The notes: generated by a model from the sequence alone, not told the origin. Shown: positions 1 to 7,425, counted from the first letter of the stretch. The stretch is DNA of 52,105 nucleotides from JAZOTK01 sp045534775 (GCA_045534775.1 JAZSKI010000017.1:1-52105); one strand, 5' to 3'. Numbers and translations are program-made.

Positions 1-281
1 CGTAGGTGCGCTCGGCTCTTCAGGTGTATTCTGCATTTCCTCAGGAGGCTGATTTATAGGAGCGGGTGCCGCATTATCGTCTCTGAAATCCTTAAGTCGG
101 AGGCCAAGCGGTCTTAGGAAGACCAACTGGGGCTATCAACTCCTTGGCTCACAGAACGACATGGCTACGATCCGACTTGCTCGGAGTCGTAGGTGCGCTC
201 GGCTCTTCAGGTGTATTCTGCATTTCCTCAGGAGGCTGATTTATAGGAGCGGGTGCCGCATTATCGTCTCTGAAATCCTTA
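1..281 (+). repeat. 94-bp perfect direct repeat created by adapter read-through
   Basis: Bases 1-94 are identical to 188-281. The two copies are separated by the adapter plus nine bases (179-187) that belong to the native gene. The copies are the two ends of one short library insert, so this is an assembly artefact and not a biological repeat. The copy at 188-281 is continuous with the coding sequence; the copy at 1-94 is the duplicate. Confidence 0.93.
94..178. other. MGI/DNBSEQ sequencing adapter, not genomic
   Basis: Bases 94-123 match the start of the DNBSEQ filter adapter (AAGTCGGAGGCCAAGCGGTC and on). Bases 137-178 match, over 42 bases, the reverse complement of the partner adapter. 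The 13 bases between them sit where the sample index lies. I recognise these from memory of the published adapter sequences. The adapter is flanked by two copies of the same genomic piece, as expected when a rolling-circle nanoball concatemer is read through a short insert of about 103 bases. Everything left of about 179 should be trimmed. Confidence 0.96.
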
Positions 282-3097
282 TCCTGCCCTACAACTATAA
301 CGTCTCTTACCCAAGTGTTGCTGTCAACTCTTAATAATACAAAGGAGCCTTCGTCACTATAAGGTGAATTGCCTATGGTTCTGTCAATCTCTATATCAGA
401 TACGTCGCCTACAACTATTCTCGGGTTTGCATAATTTGCTTCATCATAGACATATACATTTGCCGAAGAATTCAATGAATATGTACCGGCACTTTCATAT
501 CTGTCATCAAAGGCGATAGAATAGCTCTTGTTGGTTCTGCCCCTTACAATTCCGTATACAAAGGTAATATGGTCAGCGTTGCCGCCCGGCGCATAGATTA
601 CAATGTTATTTCCGTTTCTATAAGGGTTGATTACGGCATTGCCGCTTATCATTTCACCCGGACGGAATATTAAGGCTATCTTCTTTGCGTGACCTTTATT
701 GTTTTTAGAAACCGATATAACGTCGCCTATTTTTATGTTTGTGCCAACACCAAGACCCGTCACATCACTTATTGTAACATCCATAGCATTGAAGGTTACG
801 GCTGTTTTTGAACCGTCTGAATAAACAGTAAGCTTTGTCAGCACATCGCCGCCGCTGTAAACCTGTTCGATACCGTTTACAATCATAACGCTTTCGGTAT
901 AGTTAACCTCACCTGTCATATTGTATCCCATAATTGCTACGGCGTTTCCTGTTTCTGTCTCCGTAAAGGCTTTGCCGGTATATTTTGCATTATGCACAAG
1001 CATATTACCCGTGCCTACCGAAATGTCGGATTTGCTTGCCGTATAAAGCTGAGCTGCAGGAACTCCTATATCAAACACTATCGTATTATTCTGAGTAAAC
1101 ACACCGCTTGAGAGATATTCAGAATAAGCATTGTACGTACTGTTAGTGAAGCTTCTGTAAGCATAGTCGCCGTCAGTAACATTACTGTTTGCAAGGTCAA
1201 AGTTAATTTTGTTTATATATCCCGAATTATTCAGGCTGTAAGATACCATTGTATAAACAGGAACAACATTTCCGTTTACAGTACCCGCCCAATCAGCAGG
1301 CTTGTAGCTGTTCCAGTCATTTACAATATTACTTGCCCTTACGCCGCTTGTAGTACAGTTAACAGATACCTTGTCGGCAAACTCAAAGTCCTTCCAAACT
1401 CCGTCAGCCGTAAGAATATTAGCTTTAAGCGTTGTTGAGATTACGCCTTCAACACCCATATTGAGCATAAAACCAAATTTGAAATTGGTTGCCATGCCTG
1501 TTCTGTCGGCATAGACTATCTTGCCTAAACGGTTAATATAAAATACTCCTTCGTAGCCTAATTTTATATCGCTGTCAGCCACAAGATATTCATATTCAAC
1601 ATCATCAATTTTAACTATGTTTTCATCATTATTGTAGCCTGTAACAACACCGTCAATAACCGAATTGCTCACTATATAAACTGTACCGTTAACAAGCTCT
1701 TTTTTACTGTTGCAATTACCGCAAATGCTTAAAACATCGCCTTCGCGAATATCATCAAAGTCTACCTCTTCATTGTTTTTAATAATCTTAAAGGAGTACT
1801 CGCTGTCCTCCACATCAAGAATAACAGATAAGTTGTTTTTACCTACAACACGGTAGTTTTTCGAAGAAACGCTGTCAACAACAATATCCATATAATCCGT
1901 AACATAAATTACATCATATATTCCATCGGCACTATTGTCAAGAAACTCTACCACACCGTTTATTCCCGAATTTACCTTGTTTACAAATTGAGTAACATAG
2001 CTTCCGCCGTCAACCTTTCTTCCGTTATAATAATAAGTAAGGCTTGTGTCGCTTGTTTCAAATTTTATGTATTTGGATCTGGAGCTTCCGTCATCAAAAT
2101 AATACAGCTTTCCGGAAGAGATACTGCTCATCTCAGACGTATCAATATCAGACGAGCTTATGGAAATACGTCCTATTTTTGCGTTCTTCGATACAATCGC
2201 CAGGATTTCAGGATAATCCTCATCTACGCCCTTAATATAAGCATAGGTATACTGTTCAAGATATTTATCCGCCTCTGTATTCCCCATATCCGGTCTTATG
2301 ACCTGATTTACGCTTCTGAAAACCTTGCGACCGCCGATATTTTCATAGCGTTTTGTAATGGTATATTCCACACGGTATGACTGTATATAAATATCTGACG
2401 AGCCTGCCGTTTTTGTTACCTTACCCTCAACCTTTTCAACATCAAGCTTATCAAGCAAATTTGTTGATACCTTCTCAAAGGTAGTTTGTGTTCCGAAGCC
2501 CACCTGTTCCATCATCTGAACCTCAAGACTGTTATATACAAGTGTAGCCACTATTCCTCGGGTAGCAGGAGTGCCGCTCATACCATCCGCACCCGATAAA
2601 ATGCCCTCGCGCGCCGCTATAACCGTATATCCGCCCGGATAACCGCCTTTTGTATCAGCTTCAGGAGTATATCCTAACGCCGCAACTACCATTTTTATTG
2701 CCTGTTCATAAAGCACAGGCTCCTCCGGCCTAAAAGTGCCGTCCGGATAACCGTTTATAACACCGTGGTTAGCGGCTAAATTTATGTATCCGCAAGCCCA
2801 ATGATTTGAAGCTACATCAGAAAATTTTGTACTGCCGCCCGCACCCGTTGCCGCATCTCCCAATCCTAACGCTCTCATAATAACAGCCGCAAATTCAGCT
2901 CTTGTTATTGTATTTTCGGGGCGGAAGCTGCCGTCGTTATATCCCGTCAACACGCCCAAAGACGAGAGCAAGCTTACGCTTTGGTGAAGCTCCTCAGCTT
3001 TATCTACGTCGCTGTATTCCGCCGCCATAGGTGTAATTGAAGCTAAGGCAAATACAGCAACCATAATAATTGGTATAAGTTTCAATTTCATTCTCAT
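149..3097 (-). CDS. SLH-domain cell-surface protein, C-terminus artefactual
   Basis: Exported surface protein anchored to the wall by S-layer homology domains. The start at 3097 is chosen because AAGGAGAG lies six bases upstream and a signal peptide follows directly (MRMK, then a hydrophobic stretch to about residue 26, with likely cleavage after PMAA). SLH 1 spans about residues 28-77 (GYNDGSFRPENTITRAEF), SLH 2 about 92-142 (GYPDGTFRPE), and a degenerate SLH 3 about 150-190. The remaining 750 or so residues are rich in Asp, Asn, Ser and Tyr; I do not recognise a catalytic domain. The end is not real: the last nine residues and the stop at 149-151 are read from sequencing adapter, so the true protein runs off the contig after a Pro/Thr-rich stretch. 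It has its own promoter and is transcribed away from aroQ. It may be an S-layer protein or a wall-attached enzyme whose active domain is missing. Confidence 0.85.
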   Translation of the reverse strand: MRMKLKLIPIIMVAVFALASITPMAAEYSDVDKAEELHQSVSLLSSLGVLTGYNDGSFRPENTITRAEFAAVIMRALGLGDAATGAGGSTKFSDVASNHWACGYINLAANHGVINGYPDGTFRPEEPVLYEQAIKMVVAALGYTPEADTKGGYPGGYTVIAAREGILSGADGMSGTPATRGIVATLVYNSLEVQMMEQVGFGTQTTFEKVSTNLLDKLDVEKVEGKVTKTAGSSDIYIQSYRVEYTITKRYENIGGRKVFRSVNQVIRPDMGNTEADKYLEQYTYAYIKGVDEDYPEILAIVSKNAKIGRISISSSDIDTSEMSSISSGKLYYFDDGSSRSKYIKFETSDTSLTYYYNGRKVDGGSYVTQFVNKVNSGINGVVEFLDNSADGIYDVIYVTDYMDIVVDSVSSKNYRVVGKNNLSVILDVEDSEYSFKIIKNNEEVDFDDIREGDVLSICGNCNSKKELVNGTVYIVSNSVIDGVVTGYNNDENIVKIDDVEYEYLVADSDIKLGYEGVFYINRLGKIVYADRTGMATNFKFGFMLNMGVEGVISTTLKANILTADGVWKDFEFADKVSVNCTTSGVRASNIVNDWNSYKPADWAGTVNGNVVPVYTMVSYSLNNSGYINKINFDLANSNVTDGDYAYRSFTNSTYNAYSEYLSSGVFTQNNTIVFDIGVPAAQLYTASKSDISVGTGNMLVHNAKYTGKAFTETETGNAVAIMGYNMTGEVNYTESVMIVNGIEQVYSGGDVLTKLTVYSDGSKTAVTFNAMDVTISDVTGLGVGTNIKIGDVISVSKNNKGHAKKIALIFRPGEMISGNAVINPYRNGNNIVIYAPGGNADHITFVYGIVRGRTNKSYSIAFDDRYESAGTYSLNSSANVYVYDEANYANPRIVVGDVSDIEIDRTIGNSPYSDEGSFVLLRVDSNTWVRDVIVVGQDKDFRDDNAAPAPINQPPEEMQNTPEEPSAPTTPSKSDRSHVVL

Positions 3098-3190
3098 ATA
3101 TCTCTCCTTTTTATGTGCAATAATGCACAGGTTTTGGCATTGAAAAGCAAGGTTTCGGTACGGTATTATATTTACCGTCTTTATAACACT

Positions 3191-3219
3191 ATTATACACC
3201 CTTTTATCAAACAAGTCAA
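3191..3219 (-). promoter_or_regulatory. Sigma-A promoter of the SLH protein gene
   Basis: On the minus strand, TTGACT (3219-3214), a 17-base spacer and TATAAT (3196-3191). The predicted start near 3184 gives an untranslated leader of about 87 bases. The leader holds two small hairpins: ACGGTA paired with TACCGT, and TGTGCA-TTAT-TGCACA directly before the ribosome binding site. Confidence 0.8.
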
Positions 3220-3284
3220 CATATTTAACAAAACAGTAATATAAACGTAAAAAATGAATTTTTTGTTAAAATCTTTTAATTCTA

Positions 3285-3313
3285 TTGCAATAACTTGTTT
3301 TTTGTGGTATACT
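3285..3313 (+). promoter_or_regulatory. Sigma-A promoter of the aroQ operon
   Basis: TTGCAA at 3285-3290, a 17-base spacer and TATACT at 3308-3313. The predicted start is near 3320, giving an unusually long leader of about 228 bases before aroQ. It is divergent from the SLH promoter, with 65 bases between the two -35 boxes. The 450 bases between the SLH start codon and aroQ are filled by these two promoters and the two leaders. Confidence 0.8.
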
Positions 3314-3319
3314 ATTATG

Positions 3320-3547
3320 GATGGGCATAATATTTTGATTGATGAAATCGAAAATCAAAAGGAGATTTAACGTGGAAGGAGCTTTCACGTTATGCCTCCG
3401 GCGGATTTAACTGCCCGTGCGAAATTTTCTTCGCATTCGCGAAGATAAGCACACGGGCGTAAAAATCTCTTATCATTCCTTGCCATACGGATAAGAGACC
3501 TCTGATTACTTTTTGTGCCGACGTATGGCGGCAGAATGGAGATTTTT
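3320..3547 (+). promoter_or_regulatory. Long structured 5' leader of aroQ
   Basis: Several strong helices follow one another. (a) TTTTGATT 3333-3340 with AATCAAAA 3353-3360. (b) A ten-pair hairpin 3369-3391 (AACGTGGAAG with CTTTCACGTT, loop GAG). (c) A nested hairpin 3413-3458 (GCCCGTG with CACGGGC outside, TCTTCGC with GCGAAGA inside). (d) An H-type pseudoknot 3466-3529 just before the ribosome binding site. Two short overlapping reading frames with good ribosome binding sites lie at 3372-3410 and 3392-3448. No U-rich terminator is seen, so control of translation fits better than attenuation of transcription. The ligand or binding partner is unknown. Confidence 0.7.
3466..3541 (+). promoter_or_regulatory. 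H-type pseudoknot plus SD element of aroQ
   Basis: Stem 1 is TCTCTTATC 3466-3474 with GATAAGAGA 3490-3498 (nine pairs). Its loop carries seven free bases, then GCCATACG 3482-3489, which pairs with CGTATGGC 3522-3529 (eight pairs). No base separates the two helices, so they can stack. The 23-base connecting loop ends in GCCG (3517-3520), and the second helix is followed by CGGC and then AGAATGGAG, the ribosome binding site. The efp leader has the same plan with different stem sequences. No ligand-binding family is recognised. Confidence 0.72.
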
Positions 3548-3976
3548 ATGAAAATACTTATTTTAAACGGGCCTAATCTGAATCTTCTCGGCACTCGCGA
3601 CCCCGCTCATTACGGAACAGATACGCTTTCTTCCATAAATAAATACATTGAACGCACTTACCCTGATATAGAATTTGAATTTTTCCAATCTAACCACGAA
3701 GGTGCTATAATAGATACCCTCCACGAGGCAAACGGCGTTTTTGACGGCATTGTCCTTAATGCAGGTGCATATACCCATTATTCCTATGCTATAGCAGATG
3801 CTATTGACGCCATTTCCGTTCCCGTAATCGAGGTTCATTTGTCTAACATACATTCCCGCGATGAATTTAGACATAAATCGGTTCTGGCGGCAGCATGTAA
3901 GGGTCAGATTTCGGGATTTGGCAAGGATAGCTATATTCTTGGCGTTAAAGCACTTGTTTCAGAAGGAGATTTTTAA
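3548..3976 (+). CDS. aroQ: 3-dehydroquinate dehydratase, type II
   Basis: Converts 3-dehydroquinate to 3-dehydroshikimate in the cytoplasmic shikimate pathway. The 142-residue length is normal for the dodecameric type II enzyme. Family motifs are present in order: NGPNLNLLGTR (7-17), catalytic Tyr22, SNHEG (48-52), NAGAYTHYS (71-79) and HLSNIHSRDEFRH with catalytic His97. The start at 3548 follows ATGGAG at 3537-3542; an in-frame ATG further upstream would place coding sequence over the pseudoknot. It is the first gene of an operon with the M24 peptidase, one base apart. In many Bacillota aroQ, pepP and efp are neighbours, as here. No other shikimate gene is nearby. Confidence 0.95.
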   Translation: MKILILNGPNLNLLGTRDPAHYGTDTLSSINKYIERTYPDIEFEFFQSNHEGAIIDTLHEANGVFDGIVLNAGAYTHYSYAIADAIDAISVPVIEVHLSNIHSRDEFRHKSVLAAACKGQISGFGKDSYILGVKALVSEGDF

Positions 3977-3977
3977 T

Positions 3978-5048
3978 ATGATTAACGAAAGACTTGAGAA
4001 TATAAGACGCGCAATGACCGAAGCCGGTCTTGACGGCTTGCTTGTCACAAGCAGAGAAAATGTGTTTTATCTCAGCGGATTTTCAGGTACAAACGGAGAC
4101 CTTTTTATAACTCATGATGCGGCATATATTATGACGGATTTCAGGTATCTTATACAGGCAGCGGAGGAAGCCCCTCTTTATACGCTGAAGGATACCAAGG
4201 CAGGTATATACGGTCTGGTAAACGAATTGATTTTTGCTCACAGAGTTATGCGACTCGGTATTGAGGACAGGCTTCTGTCTTATGCGGCATACAAGGGTAT
4301 GAAAGGTTCTTTGAACAACACCGTAATTATCGGTGTAGGTGATTTAATCTCAAGCACGCGTACAGTTAAAGACCCGGACGAGTTTTCAGCCCTGCGGACC
4401 GCCGCAAGAATTGCCGACGATGCTTTTTCTGCAACAGTAAAGCTGATGAAATGCGGAATGACCGAGCTTGAGGTAGCAGCCGAAATAGAATATCAAATGA
4501 GAAAAAAATGTAGCAAAGGTACGTCCTTTGATACTATTGTAGCTTCAGGAGTAAATTCCGCAAAACCCCATGGAACCGCCACCTCAAAGACTCTTGATAC
4601 AGGAGATCTGGTGGTTATGGATTTCGGCTGTATATATAACGGATATTGCAGTGATATGACCCGTACCGTAGCTATGGGCGAGATAAGCGGCGAACAAAAA
4701 GCCGTATATAACGCCGTTCTCTACACCCAGCTTAAAGCCTTGAATTTTGTAAAACCCGGTGTAGCCTGCAGCGATGCAGACGAATATGCAAGAAAAATTT
4801 TAGACAACTTTGGTTACGGAGAATTTTTCGGTCATTCTTTAGGTCACGGTGTGGGAATAGAGATACATGAAGAGCCTGCACTTTCGTCAAAATCCAAGAA
4901 AACTCTTTCTTCCGGTATGGTATTTACCGTAGAGCCGGGTGTGTATATTGACAACAAGTTCGGTGTCAGAATCGAAGATACTGTCATAATTACAGAAAAC
5001 TCTATGGAAATTTTGACAAATTCCACAAAAGAACTCATAATTATTTGA
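3978..5048 (+). CDS. M24 Xaa-Pro aminopeptidase
   Basis: Cytoplasmic metallopeptidase expected to cleave the residue before a proline at a peptide N-terminus. It has 356 residues, normal for the family. The N-terminal creatinase-like domain starts MINERLENIRRAM; the C-terminal pita-bread domain carries the five metal ligands: Asp in VVMDFGCIY, Asp in CSDMTRT, His in GHSLGHGVGIEIHEE, Glu in VEPGVYI and Glu in VRIEDT. The start at 3978 has AGAAGGAG at the right distance and begins one base after the aroQ stop; the frame is open further upstream inside aroQ but without support. It may be PepP- or PepQ-like; sequence alone does not settle substrate length. Confidence 0.93.
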   Translation: MINERLENIRRAMTEAGLDGLLVTSRENVFYLSGFSGTNGDLFITHDAAYIMTDFRYLIQAAEEAPLYTLKDTKAGIYGLVNELIFAHRVMRLGIEDRLLSYAAYKGMKGSLNNTVIIGVGDLISSTRTVKDPDEFSALRTAARIADDAFSATVKLMKCGMTELEVAAEIEYQMRKKCSKGTSFDTIVASGVNSAKPHGTATSKTLDTGDLVVMDFGCIYNGYCSDMTRTVAMGEISGEQKAVYNAVLYTQLKALNFVKPGVACSDADEYARKILDNFGYGEFFGHSLGHGVGIEIHEEPALSSKSKKTLSSGMVFTVEPGVYIDNKFGVRIEDTVIITENSMEILTNSTKELIII

Positions 5049-5060
5049 GAATTTTTTGCT

Positions 5061-5089
5061 TGAAATTTTATAAAAAATAGTGTATAATA
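5061..5089 (+). promoter_or_regulatory. Sigma-A promoter of efp
   Basis: TTGAAA at 5061-5066, a 17-base spacer and TATAAT at 5084-5089. The predicted start is near 5096, giving a 93-base leader that contains just the pseudoknot and ribosome binding site. efp can therefore be made independently of aroQ. Confidence 0.8.
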
Positions 5090-5112
5090 TATAATGTAAT
5101 AGTGTAAGACTT

Positions 5113-5182
5113 CTTTTGTCATAAAAACTATGCAGACAAAAGTGCCAAATATACTAAGCCGAAGCATAGCGGCGGAATGGAG
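5113..5182 (+). promoter_or_regulatory. H-type pseudoknot plus SD element of efp
   Basis: Stem 1 is CTTTTGTC 5113-5120 with GACAAAAG 5135-5142 (eight pairs). Its loop has seven free bases, then CTATGC 5128-5133, which pairs with GCATAG 5164-5169 (six pairs). One base separates the helices. The 21-base connecting loop ends in GCCG (5158-5161), and the second helix runs into CGGC and GGAATGGAG. Topology, the seven-base first loop and the GCCG/CGGC frame match the aroQ leader while both stems differ in sequence, which is what a conserved RNA fold predicts. Confidence 0.72.
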
Positions 5183-5188
5183 TAAAAA

Positions 5189-5746
5189 ATGATATCAGCA
5201 GGAGATTTTAAAAACGGTGTAACCTTTGAGCTTGACGGAAACGTGTTTCAGGTTATTCAGTTCCAGCACGTAAAACCGGGTAAGGGGGCAGCTTTCGTAA
5301 GAACGAAGATTAAAAACGTTATCACCGGTGGCGTTGTTGAAAGAACTTTCAACCCCACAGACAAAATGCCCAAAGCACATATCGAAAGAAAAGATATGGA
5401 ATATTTGTATAATGACGGTGAGCTTTATTATTTCATGGACACCGAAACCTATGAGCAGATGCCTCTCGGTACGGATTTGCTTGAGAATTCACTCCCCTTC
5501 TTAAAGGAAAATATGATTGTTAAAATCCTTTCCTTTAAAGGCAACGTGTTCGGTGTTGAACCTCCTAACTTTGTTGAGCTTGAGGTTACAGCTACAGAAC
5601 CCGGTGTTAAGGGTGATACAGCTACAGGTGCTACAAAGCCCGCAACTCTTGAAACAGGTGCAACTGTCTATGTGCCTTTGTTTATAAACCAGGGCGACAG
5701 AATAAGAGTTGATACCCGCACAGGTACTTATATGGAAAGAGCCTAA
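5189..5746 (+). CDS. efp: Translation elongation factor P
   Basis: Binds the ribosome between the P and E sites and relieves stalling at polyproline stretches. It has 185 residues, the standard length. It has the KOW-like N-terminal domain, the loop VKPGKGAAFVRTK with Lys32, the residue modified in most bacteria, then two OB domains ending in GDRIRVDTRTGTYMERA. Which modification is used cannot be told; no EpmA/EpmB or YmfI homologue is in the window. It has its own promoter and a structured leader, is followed after 24 bases by the zinc-ribbon gene, and follows the M24 peptidase gene as in many Bacillota. Confidence 0.97.
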   Translation: MISAGDFKNGVTFELDGNVFQVIQFQHVKPGKGAAFVRTKIKNVITGGVVERTFNPTDKMPKAHIERKDMEYLYNDGELYYFMDTETYEQMPLGTDLLENSLPFLKENMIVKILSFKGNVFGVEPPNFVELEVTATEPGVKGDTATGATKPATLETGATVYVPLFINQGDRIRVDTRTGTYMERA

Positions 5747-5770
5747 TATATAGAACAGGAGAATAATATT

Positions 5771-6169
5771 ATGTCATACTTAACCGAACGAGCATCTTTT
5801 CTCAGCGGTTTGGCAGAAGGTCTTGGTTTTGACAGTAATTCAAAGGAAGGTAAGCTTTTTGGTGCTTTAATTGATGTTATAACAGAGCTTACCGAAGAGG
5901 TTGCATTGCTTGAAGAGCGTCTTGAAGATGTCATTGATGAAGACTATGGCTTTGACGATGACAGCGACCTTGACGATTGCTGTGATGATGACCTTGATTA
6001 TTTTGAAATAAGCTGTGAAAAATGCGGTAATACAATTTATCTTGATGAAGATTTACTCGATAGTGACGAAGAGCTTAAATGCCCTGTTTGCGGCGAGGAA
6101 ATAGAGATAGAATTTGAAGATTGTTGCGATGGCGGTTGCGACGACTGCGGTTGCGACGATTGTAAATAA
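5771..6169 (+). CDS. CD1247-type acidic zinc-ribbon protein
   Basis: A small cytoplasmic protein of 132 residues, function unknown. The N-terminus (SYLTERASFLSGLAEGLGF) resembles a domain known from Clostridia as the CD1247 N-terminal domain. A very acidic middle follows, then a zinc ribbon with CEKCG and CPVCG, and a cysteine-rich tail with CC, C, C, C and C spaced by Gly and Asp. Seven cysteines in the last 20 residues suggest extra metal binding. It follows efp at 24 bases with AACAGGAG as ribosome binding site and ends at a strong terminator, so it is the last gene of the efp transcript. I can name the family but not a function. Confidence 0.8.
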   Translation: MSYLTERASFLSGLAEGLGFDSNSKEGKLFGALIDVITELTEEVALLEERLEDVIDEDYGFDDDSDLDDCCDDDLDYFEISCEKCGNTIYLDEDLLDSDEELKCPVCGEEIEIEFEDCCDGGCDDCGCDDCK

Positions 6170-6181
6170 TATCACTACAGC

Positions 6182-6211
6182 GGTTTGCGGGTTTTTACCC
6201 GCAAACCTTTT
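6182..6211 (+). terminator. Intrinsic terminator after the efp transcript
   Basis: An eleven-pair perfect stem, GGTTTGCGGGT 6182-6192 with ACCCGCAAACC 6197-6207, loop TTTT, then TTTT and an AT-rich tail. It separates the efp transcript from the malic enzyme operon. Confidence 0.85.
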
Positions 6212-6224
6212 AATTTACTGATAC

Positions 6225-6246
6225 GCCGCCCCGCGGCAGAATGGAG
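6225..6246 (+). promoter_or_regulatory. GCCG/CGGC hairpin with ATGGAG ribosome binding site
   Basis: GCCG 6225-6228, five bases, CGGC 6234-6237, then AGAATGGAG and the malic enzyme start at 6253. The CGGC-AGAATGGAG part is identical to that of aroQ and one base from that of efp. No upstream pseudoknot is seen here; the preceding hairpin is a terminator with a four-base loop. The ATG at 6241 is part of the ribosome binding site rather than a start. Confidence 0.55.
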
Positions 6247-6252
6247 TTTGTT

Positions 6253-7425
6253 ATGAACGTATCGGAAAAAGCATTGCTGTTGCACGAAGAAAATAAAGGT
6301 AAAATAGAGGTTACGGGAAAGGTTCGGGTAACTGCCCGCGAGGAGCTTTCTTTGGCATATACCCCCGGCGTTGCCGAGCCGTGCAAAAAAATACACGAAA
6401 ACAAAGAAGATGTTTATAAATATACAAATAAAGGAAATATGGTAGCCGTTGTTACAGACGGTACTGCTGTTCTGGGATTAGGTGATATAGGTCCCGAGGC
6501 AGGGCTTCCCGTAATGGAAGGGAAAGCACTTCTTTTCAAAGAATTTGCAGGGGTAGACGCCTTCCCCATTTGTCTTGATACTAAAAACACAGATGAAATA
6601 GTAAACGCCGTCAAGCTGATAGCACCGGGCTTTGGCGGAATCAACCTTGAAGATATTTCCGCACCTCGATGCTTTGAGGTGGAAGAACGGCTAAAAAAAG
6701 AACTTGATATACCCGTTTTCCACGATGACCAGCACGGTACGGCGGTTGTCGTGGCAGCGGCTATGCTTAACGGCCTCAGATTAGTCGGCAAGAAAATCGA
6801 AGAAATCTGTTTGGTAGTAAACGGTGCCGGCGCCGCAGGAACTGCCTGTACAAAGCTTCTCCTTGCTTTCGGACTTAAAAATGTTATAATGTGCGATAAG
6901 GACGGCGTAGTTTACAGAGGTCGTCCCGGTATGGATGCCTCGCTTGCGGCTATGGCTGAAAAGACTAACCCTGAATGTAAAAAAGGCACTCTTAAAGATA
7001 TTATCGGCGGTGCGGACGTATTTATCGGCGTTTCTGCACCTAATTGTCTCACGAGAGAAATGGTTGGTATGATGAATAAGGATGCTATAATTTTTGCTAT
7101 GGCAAATCCCGTACCCGAAATTTCTCCCGAAGAAGCGAAAGCGGGCGGTGCCCGCGTTATCGGCACCGGCAGAAGCGATTATCCCAACCAGATTAATAAC
7201 GTGCTGGCGTTCCCCGGCATATTTAAAGGAGCTTTAAGCGTACGTGCCACTGAGATTAATGACGAAATGAAGATTGCGGCAGCAAAGGCTCTTGCCTCCC
7301 TTGTGTCAGATGCGGAGCTAAACAAAGATTATATAATTCCCGATCCCTTTGATAAAAGGGTAGCCGAAACTGTTTCGCAGGTTGTTGCTCAGGCGGCAAT
7401 AGCTTCGGGTGTAGCACGGATATAA
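6253..7425 (+). CDS. Malic enzyme, NAD(P)-dependent
   Basis: Oxidatively decarboxylates malate to pyruvate, linking C4 acids to pyruvate. It has 390 residues, typical of the short bacterial form without a phosphotransacetylase domain. The malic N-terminal domain has SLAYTPGVAEPC with the catalytic Tyr and VMEGKALLFKEFAGVDAFP with the catalytic Lys; the metal-binding region includes DDQHGTAVV; the Rossmann region has VVNGAGAAGTA. The start at 6253 is preferred over the ATG at 6241, which forms the ribosome binding site. It heads a four-gene operon ending with a fumarase subunit, so malate/fumarate metabolism is the shared theme. Cofactor preference is not decidable here. Confidence 0.94.
   Translation: MNVSEKALLLHEENKGKIEVTGKVRVTAREELSLAYTPGVAEPCKKIHENKEDVYKYTNKGNMVAVVTDGTAVLGLGDIGPEAGLPVMEGKALLFKEFAGVDAFPICLDTKNTDEIVNAVKLIAPGFGGINLEDISAPRCFEVEERLKKELDIPVFHDDQHGTAVVVAAAMLNGLRLVGKKIEEICLVVNGAGAAGTACTKLLLAFGLKNVIMCDKDGVVYRGRPGMDASLAAMAEKTNPECKKGTLKDIIGGADVFIGVSAPNCLTREMVGMMNKDAIIFAMANPVPEISPEEAKAGGARVIGTGRSDYPNQINNVLAFPGIFKGALSVRATEINDEMKIAAAKALASLVSDAELNKDYIIPDPFDKRVAETVSQVVAQAAIASGVARI

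Noticed and set aside
1..281. Direct repeat as a transposon or recombination site
   Set aside because: The spacer is sequencing adapter, so the repeat is a library artefact.
1988..2380. Plus-strand reading frame inside the SLH gene
   Set aside because: Antisense shadow with no ribosome binding site or recognisable domain; the same applies to most short frames opposite real genes.
3098..3214. N-terminal extension of the SLH protein
   Set aside because: It would cover the promoter and leader; the signal peptide and ribosome binding site support 3097.
6241..6252. ATG 6241 as the malic enzyme start
   Set aside because: It is part of the ATGGAG ribosome binding site; ATG 6253 is at the right distance.
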